A DNA stretch of 64,000 nucleotides from Azohydromonas lata NBRC 102462 (GTDB lineage Bacteria > Pseudomonadota > Gammaproteobacteria > Burkholderiales > Burkholderiaceae_C). The stretch spans positions 1 to 64,000 of the forward strand of contig NZ_BCTC01000025.1 in NCBI RefSeq assembly GCF_001571085.1, in the 5' to 3' direction. Shown here one piece after another: positions 51,582 to 59,842 of the stretch. A program made the translations under genes and the position numbers. Positions within the stretch are counted from its first letter, which is position 1. Every line of letters starts with the position of its first letter. Under the pieces are notes generated by a model that saw nothing but the letters and a program-made list of their open reading frames with translations, was not told the origin of the DNA and ran no database searches.

Positions 51582-52022
51582 ATGCCCGGTGGCGGTGACC
51601 ATCCGCCGCACGGTGCAAGGCCATGCACGCGCGATGCCGTTGCATTGCAAACCGTGGCCTCGCGATTGACGCAGCCCGTGCAGCAGCTCCTGCAGCGCTG
51701 GCAAGCGCTGCAACAGGACGTGTGCCGGGCCCGGCATGCAGGCGATCCGCAGCGCATTCACCACTATGTGCTCGGCGGCGCCAAGCTGGCGCGGCTGGGC
51801 GTGTTCGACGAGGTGAGCGTGCTGCGGCACATGGCCAAGCTGCTGCTGCACACCGCGCGCGATCCGGCGCTGCCGCTGTGGTGGTGCAAGGCCTGCGTGG
51901 AGCAGCTTGCCGCGGCGCTGAGCGATTTGCAGGGCCTGCTCGGCCCTCGCGGCACGCGCACGGCGGCAGCCATTGGTGCGGCGCTGCGGCAAGCCGGCTC
52001 AGCCCACGCCGCGCCGTGCTGA
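51582..52022 (+). CDS. Hypothetical protein
   Basis: A 146-residue protein not recognised. Residues 25-125 are predicted mostly helical (V-A-S-R-L-T-Q-P-V-Q-Q-L-L-Q-R-W, L-R-H-M-A-K-L-L-L-H, V-E-Q-L-A-A-A-L-S-D-L), with a W-W-C-K-A-C motif near residue 105. No signal peptide or membrane span is seen. The start is uncertain: a GTG at 51546 is in frame, and neither has a clear ribosome binding site. Codon third positions are GC-biased as expected for a real gene, but a shadow frame cannot be excluded. Confidence 0.4.
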   Translation: MPGGGDHPPHGARPCTRDAVALQTVASRLTQPVQQLLQRWQALQQDVCRARHAGDPQRIHHYVLGGAKLARLGVFDEVSVLRHMAKLLLHTARDPALPLWWCKACVEQLAAALSDLQGLLGPRGTRTAAAIGAALRQAGSAHAAPC

Positions 52023-52052
52023 AGGCCACGGGGCGCGGGCTGCATGCCGACT

Positions 52053-53039
52053 TCAGTCGATGGCGATCCGGCGTTCCTTGATCAGGGCGGAGAGCAGCTT
52101 CGTTTCGTCCGCGACCGTCTTGTGGAACGTGGCGCTGTCCTGGGCCACGGGTTCGACGCCCAGCTCCGCGAAGCGTTGCTTCACTTCCGGCAGCGCCACG
52201 GCCTTGGCGACCTCGCGGCTCAGCCGCGCCACCACCTCCGCCGGCGTGGCCGCGGGCGCGAACAGGCCGAACCAGTTGCCCAGCTCCACGCCCTTGATGC
52301 CGGCCTCGGCCAGCGTGGGCGCGTCCGGGAAGAAGAGGGAGCGCCGGGTGCCGGTCACCGCCAGCAGCCGGGCGCGGCCTTCGCGGATGTGGCTGAAGCC
52401 GCTGGCGGGGTCGAAGTAGTAGTCGATCTGGCCGGCCAGCAGGTCCTGCAGCGCCGGTGCCGCGCCCCGGTAGGGCACGTGCACGGCGTCCATGCCGGCC
52501 TGCTGCTTGAACAGCTCGCCCACCAGGTGCATCTGCGTGCCGGGGCCGCCTGAGCCGTAGGTGAGCTTGCCGGGGCTGGCCTTGGCCAACTGCACCAGCT
52601 CGGCAGCGCTCTTCACCGGCAGATCCTTGCGGACCACCAGGTACAGCTGCGCATGGCCCATGCTGACCACGGGCTGCAGGTCGCGCTCGGGGTTGAGCGC
52701 GGGCTTGAAGAGGGAGGGGTTGGCCGTCTGCACCGAGATCGGCGCCACCATCAGCGTGTAGCCGTCGGCCGGCGCCTTGCCGACCTCGCTGACCGCCAGG
52801 TTGCCGCTGGCGCCGGGCTTGTTGTCGATGATGACGGTCTGCCCAAGCGCCTTTTGCAGCGGCACGGCCACCACGCGCGCCATGACGTCGGTGGTGCCGC
52901 CCGGCGGGAAGCCCACCACCATGCGTATGGGTTTGCTGGGCCAGGGCTGCTGCGCGAGCGCGGGCAGCGCGGCACCCAGCGCGCACAGCGCGGTGGCGGC
53001 CTGCACGAGGCGGCGGCGGAATGCGGGCGTCTTGTTCAT
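52053..53039 (-). CDS. Bug/TctC-type periplasmic binding protein
   Basis: A 328-residue tripartite-tricarboxylate-family receptor with a signal peptide (1-30, R-R-R-L-V-Q-A-A-T then A-L-A-Q-Q). W-P-S-K-P-I-R-M-V-V-G-F-P-P-G-G, D-N-K-P-G-A-S-G-N and H-V-P-Y-R-G-A-A-P-A-L are present and both lobes are complete. It is 57 bp after the NIPSNAP gene on the same strand, so it probably belongs to the flavoprotein operon at 53.1-55.2 kb and binds that pathway's substrate. Confidence 0.87.
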   Translation of the reverse strand: MNKTPAFRRRLVQAATALCALGAALPALAQQPWPSKPIRMVVGFPPGGTTDVMARVVAVPLQKALGQTVIIDNKPGASGNLAVSEVGKAPADGYTLMVAPISVQTANPSLFKPALNPERDLQPVVSMGHAQLYLVVRKDLPVKSAAELVQLAKASPGKLTYGSGGPGTQMHLVGELFKQQAGMDAVHVPYRGAAPALQDLLAGQIDYYFDPASGFSHIREGRARLLAVTGTRRSLFFPDAPTLAEAGIKGVELGNWFGLFAPAATPAEVVARLSREVAKAVALPEVKQRFAELGVEPVAQDSATFHKTVADETKLLSALIKERRIAID

Positions 53040-53095
53040 GGCTTGTCTCCTTGTGGTCTGGATGAATGGACAGGCGGGCCCGGGGTGGGGCCGCT

Positions 53096-53443
53096 TCAGG
53101 CCCGCTGCTTCAGGCTGGGCAGCTCGATGCGGCGGATGAGCCGGTTCTCCTGCGCCACGATCAGCTGCGCCGAGGCTTGCAGGTAGGCCGGGAAGGCGGG
53201 GTGGCTGTCGCGCAGCGCGCTGCGCCGCTCGTACTCGGCCAGGCTCTCGTAGGCCCAGAGGTGGACGAACTGGTTCAGCGGCCCCACCTGGCTGACGTGA
53301 AAGCCCAGGGGCTGGCCCAGGGTCTCCAGCAGCACCGGCATGGCCAGCCGGTCGAACACCTCGATGAACTCGTTCATCCGGCGCAGCGCGATGGTGTAGA
53401 CGCGGTGGTCCACCAGCGGGTAGCGGGCCAGGTCAGGCGGCAT
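53096..53443 (-). CDS. NIPSNAP-family protein
   Basis: A 115-residue ferredoxin-fold protein of the NIPSNAP family: V-Y-T-I-A-L-R-R-M-N-E-F-I-E-V-F near residue 15, G-P-L-N-Q-F-V-H-L-W-A-Y-E-S-L near 53, and A-Q-E-N-R-L-I near the C terminus. Function is not established for bacterial members, which often sit in catabolic operons. The first 11 bases overlap the end of the flavoprotein gene, implying coupled expression. Confidence 0.82.
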   Translation of the reverse strand: MPPDLARYPLVDHRVYTIALRRMNEFIEVFDRLAMPVLLETLGQPLGFHVSQVGPLNQFVHLWAYESLAEYERRSALRDSHPAFPAYLQASAQLIVAQENRLIRRIELPSLKQRA

Positions 53444-55196
53444 GGTGCAGCTCCCCGGCCGGCGCCTGTTGCGACGGCGCGTTCAGTGTTTCCACGCCGG
53501 CGATGTGGCGGGCGGTGATGTAGCCGAAGGTCATGATGGGCCCCAGCGTGATGCCGGCGCCGGGGTAGTTGCCGCCCATGATGCTGGCGCGGTCGTTGCC
53601 CACGGCATAGAGGCCGGCGATGGGCGCGTCGCGCCCGTCCAGCACGCGGCCGGCCACGTCGGTGCGTATGCCGTCGAAGGTGCCCAGGTCGCCCATCACC
53701 ACCTTGAGCGCGTAGTAGGGCCCCTGCCCAATGGGCGCCACGCAGGGGTTGGCCCGTTGGGCGGGGTCGGCCAGGTAGCGGTTGAAGCTGGTGCTGCCGC
53801 GGCCGAACTGCTCGTCCACGCCGCGCACGGCGCCCGCGTTGTACTCGCGCACGGTGCGCTCCAGCCCGGCCGGGTCCAGGCCGGCGTTGCGGGCCAGCTC
53901 GGCCAGCGTGCGGCCTTTGGCCAGGTAGCCGCTCTTGAGGAAGGACCGCAGCGGCATGGGCGCGGGTTTCACATGGCCCAGGCCGTACTTGCGGATCGTG
54001 AGGTGGTCGCAGACCAGCCACATCGCCGTCTCGCGCTCGCCCTCGCAGGCCTTGACCATCGCGGCGCCCACGTCGTGGTAGCTCTCGGACTCGTTGCAAA
54101 AGCGCCGGCCCCGGCGCGTGACGCCGATGATCCCGGGCTTGTAGCGGTCCAGCAGGTGCGGGAACACGCCCACGCGGCCCTGTCCCAGCGGCACCCGCGA
54201 CACCGGCATCCAGGCCGCCGGCTGCGGGTAGCGCAGGGGCACGCTGCCGCCGGCCTGCTCGGCCATGCGCGCGCCGTCGCCGGTGTTGCCCTGGGGCACG
54301 GGCGAGACATGCTCGCCGCCGCGCTTGACGTGCGGGTAGGCCGCCTGCAGCCGCTGCACGTCGTGCGAGAAGCCGCCGCAGGCCAGCACCACGCCACGGC
54401 GGGCGCGGATCTCGAACTCGCCCTGCGCATCCCGCACGCGGGCGCCGGCCACGGCAGCACCGTCCTGCAGCAGTTGCTGCGCCGGCGTGCCGGTCAGGAT
54501 GGGAATGCCCAGGTCCAGCGCACTCTTGGCCAGGCGCGCCGCCAGCGCGTTGCCGCTGGTGACGTTGATGCCGCGCCCGTAGCGCGCCAGCTCCAGCAAG
54601 TGGCGCGCAAGCCGCTTGACGACGTAGCCGAACGACGCGAGCGACCGGGTGGCGTTGAAGAAGTGCTTCAGGTCCGCGTTGGAGCTGTTGAACATCATGC
54701 CGATGAAGGTGATGGTCTCCAGCGGCGGGCGCAGCCGTGCCCTGTCGGCTCCCAGGCCGCGGATGTCGTAGGGCGCGGCCAGGATGGAGCGGCCCACGTC
54801 GACGCCGCCCGGCACCGTGGGGTGGTAGTCCGGGTAGAGCGTGGGCACGAATTTCACCGTGGTCTCGCGTTCGAAGAACTCGACCATCTCCGGCGCCTTG
54901 TCCAGGAAGGCCTCGACGGCGGCTTCGTCGAAGAAGGCGCCGCACTCGTTCTTCAGGTACTGGCGCGCGGCCTCGCGGCTGTCGCGCACGCCGGCGGCCT
55001 GGGCGTGCGGGTTGCCGGGAATCCACAGCACGCCGCCGGAAAAGGCGGTGGTGCCGCCGAAGACGGTGTCTTTCTCGATGACAACGACGTCCAGGCCGTG
55101 CTTCCTGGCGGTGATGGCGGTGGACAGGCCGCCCGCGCCCGCGCCTATGACGAGCAGGTCGCAGTGCCGTGTCCGGGGTGGGTGATTGGCGCCCAT
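53433..55196 (-). CDS. FAD-dependent dehydrogenase, 3-ketosteroid-1-dehydrogenase-like
   Basis: A 587-residue flavoprotein of the fumarate-reductase/KSTD superfamily. The FAD-binding G-A-G-A-G-G-L-S-T-A is near residue 19, E-K-D-T-V-F-G-G-T-T-A-F-S-G-G near 41, A-C-G-G-F-S-H-D near 270, and the C-terminal G-L-Y-A-V-G-N-D with G-G-N-Y-P-G-A-G-I-T-L-G-P. It has no signal peptide, unlike the Tat-exported relative at 40.8 kb. These enzymes desaturate ketones next to the carbonyl; steroid specificity cannot be claimed because no other steroid gene is nearby. It is 79 bp after an SDR gene. Confidence 0.83.
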   Translation of the reverse strand: MGANHPPRTRHCDLLVIGAGAGGLSTAITARKHGLDVVVIEKDTVFGGTTAFSGGVLWIPGNPHAQAAGVRDSREAARQYLKNECGAFFDEAAVEAFLDKAPEMVEFFERETTVKFVPTLYPDYHPTVPGGVDVGRSILAAPYDIRGLGADRARLRPPLETITFIGMMFNSSNADLKHFFNATRSLASFGYVVKRLARHLLELARYGRGINVTSGNALAARLAKSALDLGIPILTGTPAQQLLQDGAAVAGARVRDAQGEFEIRARRGVVLACGGFSHDVQRLQAAYPHVKRGGEHVSPVPQGNTGDGARMAEQAGGSVPLRYPQPAAWMPVSRVPLGQGRVGVFPHLLDRYKPGIIGVTRRGRRFCNESESYHDVGAAMVKACEGERETAMWLVCDHLTIRKYGLGHVKPAPMPLRSFLKSGYLAKGRTLAELARNAGLDPAGLERTVREYNAGAVRGVDEQFGRGSTSFNRYLADPAQRANPCVAPIGQGPYYALKVVMGDLGTFDGIRTDVAGRVLDGRDAPIAGLYAVGNDRASIMGGNYPGAGITLGPIMTFGYITARHIAGVETLNAPSQQAPAGELHHAA

Positions 55197-55275
55197 GCGG
55201 CAGCCCTCCTGTATGAGGAGAAAGTGGGAAAGGAATGGGCCGGTGCGCGCGTGGCGCGGGTTGCGGCCCGGGAGC

Positions 55276-56103
55276 TCAGGCGGGGGTGGCGTTGAAGCCG
55301 GGGCGGGGCACCAGGTCCATGAGCATGGTGTCCATGCCGCCGTCCACCACCAGCTCGGCGCCGTTGAGGTAGCCGCTGCGCGGGCTGGCCAGGAACAACG
55401 CGGCGTTGGCGATGTCCAGGGGCTCGCCCACGCGGCGGCTGGCGGTGAGGGCGGCGCGGCGGGCCTCGAAGCCCGGCTCCTCGTAGAACTTGGCCGACAG
55501 CGGGGTGCGGATCATGCCGGGACAGATGGCATTGCTGCGCAGGCCCAGCGGCCCCCATTCGGCCGCGAGCTGGCGCGACATCAGCAGCACGCCGGCCTTG
55601 CTGGCGCTGTAGGCGCCGCTGCGTGTTTGCGGATGCAGCGCGGCGATGGAGGCGACGTTGACGATGCTGCCCTGGCCGGCGGCCTGCAGTTGCGGGCGAA
55701 ACGCCCGTGCGCACAGCAACTGGCCGGTGAGGTTGACGGCCAGCACCGCGTTCCACTCCTCGACCGTGACGCTGTCCAGCGCCGCCGGGCGCAGCATGCC
55801 GGCGTTGTTGACCAGCACGCCGCAGTCGCCCAGCTCGTGCCGCACGCGCCGCGCGGCGTCCTGCACGCTGGCTTCGCGGCTGACGTCGCATTCCAGCGCG
55901 AAGGCGGTGCCGCCGCCCTCTTCCAGGCGCCGCGCCACCTGCGCGGCCGCGGCGCCATCACGGTCCAGCAGCGCCACACGGGCACCGGCCGCGGCCAGCT
56001 CCGCGGCAATGGCCGCGCCGATGCCGCTGCCCGCGCCCGTGACGGCGCACACCCGGCCTTCGAGTTGCAGCCAGCCGTTTCCAACCTGCATCGTCATCAC
56101 CAT
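55276..56103 (-). CDS. Short-chain dehydrogenase/reductase
   Basis: A 275-residue classical SDR: T-G-A-G-S-G-I-G near residue 23, an acidic residue after the second strand (L-L-D-R-D), which favours NAD(H), N-N-A-G near 96, Ser near 145, Y-S-A-S-K near 160, and P-G-M-I-R-T-P near 190. GAGGAG is four bases before the ATG at 56103; ATG at 56097 has better spacing and is possible. It heads the minus-strand unit SDR, flavoprotein, NIPSNAP, Bug receptor. The PobR-like regulator is divergent. Confidence 0.86.
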   Translation of the reverse strand: MVMTMQVGNGWLQLEGRVCAVTGAGSGIGAAIAAELAAAGARVALLDRDGAAAAQVARRLEEGGGTAFALECDVSREASVQDAARRVRHELGDCGVLVNNAGMLRPAALDSVTVEEWNAVLAVNLTGQLLCARAFRPQLQAAGQGSIVNVASIAALHPQTRSGAYSASKAGVLLMSRQLAAEWGPLGLRSNAICPGMIRTPLSAKFYEEPGFEARRAALTASRRVGEPLDIANAALFLASPRSGYLNGAELVVDGGMDTMLMDLVPRPGFNATPA

Positions 56104-56205
56104 TCGTCTCCTCGGCGATCCGGACTTCGTACCGGACATTTAAGACTTGACACCGGGTAAACCCTTGATTGAATCGCTGCAACCAGGCTTGGAGACCTGT
56201 CATAA

Positions 56206-56224
56206 CGCCACGCCAAACGTGGCG
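56206..56224. promoter_or_regulatory. Inverted repeat between SDR operon and AraC gene
   Basis: CGCCACG-N5-CGTGGCG is a perfect 7-bp dyad in the 254-bp gap between the divergent SDR (56103) and AraC (56358) starts. It could be the regulator's operator or a leader hairpin; no T run follows. Confidence 0.5.
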
Positions 56225-56357
56225 ATAAGTGCTTTCAAATCAAAGGGATAACCGCCTGCGATGGGTTGAATTCTGGTGGTTCGAGCCGGTTGTTCCAATC
56301 GACAAAGGCTGCAGGCAACCGGACAATTCGTGCATCCGCATGCACTGGCGCCAGACG

Positions 56358-57254
56358 ATGACAACGGTTCCCAACTTCGCCCTGTACGGCCACGAGGCGC
56401 AGCCCAGTTGGCTGGACATGGTTCACGTCGAGCGCATTCCGGTGCGCTCAAGCCTGTTCGACTGGGAGATCGCGCCGCACGTGCACGACGCGCTGCTGCA
56501 GCTGCTGTACGTGGTGAGGGGCGGTGGCGAGGTGTTCATCGACGAGCTCAAGTGGCCGGTGCGGCCGCCCTGCCTGATCGTGGTGCCGGCCAACGCCGTG
56601 CACGGCTTTCACTTTCTGGCCGACACCGACGGCCACGTCATCACGGCCGCGCAGCGGCCGCTGGAGGCCGCCGTCAAGGCGGTGGCGCCGGAGCTGCTGC
56701 CCATGCTGCGCAGGCCGGCGGTGCTGCTGGTGGATGCGGCCAGCCGGGCCGCCGAGGCGCTGCCGCCGCTGTTCGAGGCCATGGAGCGCGAGACGCGCGT
56801 GCATGAGGCGGGGCAGATGGCGGTGGGCCTGTCGCTGCTGGTGGCGCTGCTGGTGCAAGTGGCGCGCATAGGCGCGGCGCAGCCCGGCGACGAGGACGCG
56901 GTGCTGCGCTCGCGCAAGGCGCAGCAGGTGGAGCGGTTCAAGGCGCTGGTGGAGGCACGCTTTCGGGAGCGCGTGTCCATCGAGGACTATGGCCAGGCGC
57001 TGGGCGTGAGCGCCGGGCAGCTCAGCCGGCTTTGCCGCGAGGTGCTGGGCATTTCGGCGCTGGACGTGGTCAATGCCCGCGTCGTGCACGAGGCGCAGCG
57101 CGAGCTGGCCTATTCGCTGCTGAGCATCAAGCAGATCGCCGCGGTGCTGGGCTTCGAGGACGAAGCCTATTTCGGCCGCTTTTTCAAGAAGCACACCGGG
57201 CACCGGCCCACCGATTTCCGCGCCATGGCCCAGCGGCGGCTGGCGGCCGCTTGA
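56358..57254 (+). CDS. AraC-family regulator, PobR-like
   Basis: A 298-residue AraC/XylS regulator. The N terminus T-V-P-N-F-A-L-Y-G is close to that of PobR, the 4-hydroxybenzoate-responsive activator. A cupin-like ligand domain contains P-H-V-H-D-A-L-L-Q-L-L-Y-V near residue 35, and the C-terminal helix-turn-helix pair has L-G-V-S-A-G-Q-L-S-R-L-C and F-E-D-E-A-Y-F-G-R-F-F-K-K-H-T-G. No pobA gene is present, so it more likely controls the divergent SDR operon with a related aromatic acid as effector. ATG at 56340 is an alternative start. Confidence 0.8.
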   Translation: MTTVPNFALYGHEAQPSWLDMVHVERIPVRSSLFDWEIAPHVHDALLQLLYVVRGGGEVFIDELKWPVRPPCLIVVPANAVHGFHFLADTDGHVITAAQRPLEAAVKAVAPELLPMLRRPAVLLVDAASRAAEALPPLFEAMERETRVHEAGQMAVGLSLLVALLVQVARIGAAQPGDEDAVLRSRKAQQVERFKALVEARFRERVSIEDYGQALGVSAGQLSRLCREVLGISALDVVNARVVHEAQRELAYSLLSIKQIAAVLGFEDEAYFGRFFKKHTGHRPTDFRAMAQRRLAAA

Positions 57255-57419
57255 GGCTTGGACACGAAAGCGCCGCCATCCGATGTCCTGCAAAGGCTGC
57301 CGACGCGAAACTGGCCGGGAACCTGGCCGCGCAGGGGCTGGCGCCGGCCGGCAACGACACCGCTATCCTGTTCCCCTCCACGGTCAACGGCCGCAATGCC
57401 GCGCCGCCAGGGATGGAGC

Positions 57420-58742
57420 TCAGTGCGAGGCCCGCGGGATGTCGGCGTCGCCGAACACCAGCCGGGCCTGCGCCTCGGCCGGGATGGGCGGCATCTGCGC
57501 GGCCCAGACCTGCCAGCGTTGTCGCATGGCCGCCAGCCGCGCGGGCTCGCGCTGGGCCAGGTTGGCGCGCTCGCGCTCGTCCTGGCCCAAGTCGAACAGG
57601 TACTCGTGGCCGTCCATGGCCAGGTATTTCCAGCAGCCTTCCCGCAGCGCGGCCTGTTGACGGTGCAACATGCGCCAGTACAGGGGCCGCTGCGGGTTCC
57701 ACGCCGGGTCGCGCAACAGCGGCAGCAGGCTGATGCCGTCCAGCGGGTACTCGGCGTGCGGCTGCACGCCGGCAGCCTCCAGCAAAGTGGCGCACCAGTC
57801 CATGGTCAGCGCGGGCGTGGCGCTGGTGCTGCCGGGCGCGATGCGCGCGGGCCAGCGCGCGATCAGCGGCACGCGGATGCCGCCTTCGAGCAAGTCCATC
57901 TTTTGGCCGACGAAGGGCCAGTTGTCGGAGAAGCGCTCGCCGCCGTTGTCGCTGGTGAAGACCACCAGCGTGTTGTCGGCCAGGCCGCGGGCCTCCAAGG
58001 CGGCCAGCACGCGGCCTATGCCCTCGTCCATCTGCTGGATCATGCGCCGGTAGGTGGCCAGCGAGCCGCCGTCCACGTGGTTGATGCGCCCGCCGATGCG
58101 CTGCGACTCGGCATGGTCCTCGCGCGTTTCCCAGGGCCAGTGCGGCGCCGTGTAATGCAGGCTCAGCAGGAAGGGCTCGCCGGCGCGGGCCTGCTCGACG
58201 AAACGCACGGCCCGGTCGCTCAGGGCGTCGGTGAGGTAGCCGTGGTCCTCGGCCGGCGTCTCACCGTCCCACAGGTCGCGCTTGCCCAGGCTGTCGGTGT
58301 ACTGGAAATAGTCCACGCCGCCGGACAGCGGGCCGAAGAATTCCTGGTAGCCGCTCTTGAGCGGGCCGAAATGCGGCGGGTAGCCCAGGTGCCACTTGCC
58401 CACCAGCGCGGTGCGGTAGCCCGCGTCGCGCAGCAGCGAGGGCAGCGTCGGGTGCTGCGGCGGCAGGCCGACGATCTTGTCGCCGCGGTAGCGCCCGGTC
58501 AGCGGCTCCTCCGCGGCACCGCGCAGGCGGTACTGCCAGCGGCCCGTGATCAGCGCGAAGCGCGTGGGCGAGCACACGGGCGAGTTGGCGTAGCCGTGCG
58601 TGAACAGCAGCCCCTGGGCCGCCATGCGGTCCAGGTGCGGCGACACCGGGGCGCGTGCGCCCGTGCAGCCGAGGTCGGCGTAGCCGAGGTCGTCGGCCAT
58701 GATGAAGATGAAGTTGGGACGGGTGTTGGACAGGTCAGGCAT
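57420..58742 (-). CDS. Arylsulfatase-type sulfatase
   Basis: A 440-residue type I sulfatase. N-F-I-F-I-M-A-D-D-L-G gives the first metal aspartates near residue 17, and C-S-P-T-R at 57-61 is the C-x-P-x-R motif whose Cys57 is converted to formylglycine by a maturase encoded elsewhere. G-K-W-H-L-G near 117 and T-S-D-N-G-G-E near 255 complete the site. No signal peptide is seen, so it is cytosolic unless exported otherwise. A GTG at 58754 that overlaps the upstream Bug-gene stop by four bases is an equally possible start. The neighbouring Bug receptor suggests import of a sulfate ester. Confidence 0.87.
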   Translation of the reverse strand: MPDLSNTRPNFIFIMADDLGYADLGCTGARAPVSPHLDRMAAQGLLFTHGYANSPVCSPTRFALITGRWQYRLRGAAEEPLTGRYRGDKIVGLPPQHPTLPSLLRDAGYRTALVGKWHLGYPPHFGPLKSGYQEFFGPLSGGVDYFQYTDSLGKRDLWDGETPAEDHGYLTDALSDRAVRFVEQARAGEPFLLSLHYTAPHWPWETREDHAESQRIGGRINHVDGGSLATYRRMIQQMDEGIGRVLAALEARGLADNTLVVFTSDNGGERFSDNWPFVGQKMDLLEGGIRVPLIARWPARIAPGSTSATPALTMDWCATLLEAAGVQPHAEYPLDGISLLPLLRDPAWNPQRPLYWRMLHRQQAALREGCWKYLAMDGHEYLFDLGQDERERANLAQREPARLAAMRQRWQVWAAQMPPIPAEAQARLVFGDADIPRASH

Positions 58743-58750
58743 GACGGGGC

Positions 58751-59728
58751 TCACTGGTCGGCGGTGATGCGGCGTTCCTGGATGACGCGTGTCCAGCGCA
58801 CGCGCCCCTCGCGCAACAGCGTGGCGGTCTGCTCGGGACCGGCATTCACGGGCACCATGTCCAGCGCCCGCAGCCGCTGCGCCACGCCCTCCTGCGCCAG
58901 TGCGCGTGCCGTCTCCTCGTGCAGCCGCTTCACGATCGCGTCCGGCGTGCCTTTGGGCGCCATGAGCACGAAGCTGAAGTCGGTGGTGGCGCCGGCCAGG
59001 CCCAGCTCCTCCACCGTGGGCACCTGGGGCGCCAGCGGCGAGCGCTTGCTGCCCGAGACGGCCAGCGCCTTGAGGCGGCCCGCGCTCACGTGCTGGGCGA
59101 CCGAAGGAATGGCGACGAAGCCGGCGGGAATCTGGCCGCCGAGCAGGTCCGTCACGGCGGGCGCGTTCCCGCGGTAAGGCACATGGTTGAGCTGCGCATG
59201 GATCAGCGAGCCCAGCGCCTCCATCGTCAGGTGTCCCGGGCTGGCGTTGCCGGCGGAGCCGTAGTTCAGGCCTTTGCGCGCCTGGTCGATGAAGCCCTTG
59301 AAGTCCTGGATGCCGCTGGCCGGCGTGACCACCAGCATCTGGCTGAAGCTGGCCGTCGTGGCCACGGGGCGCAGGTCCCGCTCGACGTCGAACCCCATGC
59401 GCTTGCCGTAGAGGGCCGGGTTGGCGGTGAGGCTGGTGTCCAGCGTCAGCAGCAGCGTGTAGCCGTCTCCCGGCGCGCGGGCCACCGCCTGTGCGCCGAT
59501 GTTGCCCGTGGCGCCCGCGCGGTTGTCCACCACCACGGTTTGCTTCAGGCCGGCGCCGAGCTGCTCGGCCACTGCGCGCGCCACCGCATCCAGCGGCCCG
59601 CCGGCGGGGAAGGGTGCGATCAGCGTGACGGGTTTCGAAGGCCAGGCCTGCGGCTGGGCCTGCACGGCGCCAGCCGCCAGGGCCAGCGCCGCGGCGGCCA
59701 GCAGCCGGCGACGGGAAGGTTGTGTCAT
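58751..59728 (-). CDS. Bug/TctC-type periplasmic binding protein
   Basis: A 325-residue tripartite-tricarboxylate-family receptor. The start S-R-R-R-L-L-A-A-A-A-L-A-L is an Arg-rich signal peptide (to Q-A-Q-P), followed by W-P-S-K-P-V-T-L-I-A-P-F-P-A-G-G, D-N-R-A-G-A-T-G-N and N-H-V-P-Y-R-G-N-A-P-A. It is complete. GGAGA lies six bases before the ATG. It is cotranscribed with the sulfatase and divergent from a LysR gene. Confidence 0.87.
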   Translation of the reverse strand: MTQPSRRRLLAAAALALAAGAVQAQPQAWPSKPVTLIAPFPAGGPLDAVARAVAEQLGAGLKQTVVVDNRAGATGNIGAQAVARAPGDGYTLLLTLDTSLTANPALYGKRMGFDVERDLRPVATTASFSQMLVVTPASGIQDFKGFIDQARKGLNYGSAGNASPGHLTMEALGSLIHAQLNHVPYRGNAPAVTDLLGGQIPAGFVAIPSVAQHVSAGRLKALAVSGSKRSPLAPQVPTVEELGLAGATTDFSFVLMAPKGTPDAIVKRLHEETARALAQEGVAQRLRALDMVPVNAGPEQTATLLREGRVRWTRVIQERRITADQ

Positions 59729-59827
59729 GGCTTGTCTCCAGGGCACGTCGGCGTGCCTCGCGTGTTGAGATGGCTCAAATGCTGAGCGCGCCGGCGCCCC
59801 GTCACAACCCTGGCCGCAGCCTGTCGT

Positions 59828-59842
59828 ATAAGTCGTTCTTAT
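59828..59842. promoter_or_regulatory. LysR-type box overlapping the lysR start codon
   Basis: ATAAG-N5-CTTAT is an inverted repeat whose right arm includes the first two bases of the LysR gene's ATG, 100 bp before the divergent Bug-sulfatase genes. Binding there would repress the regulator's own translation start region. Confidence 0.55.
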
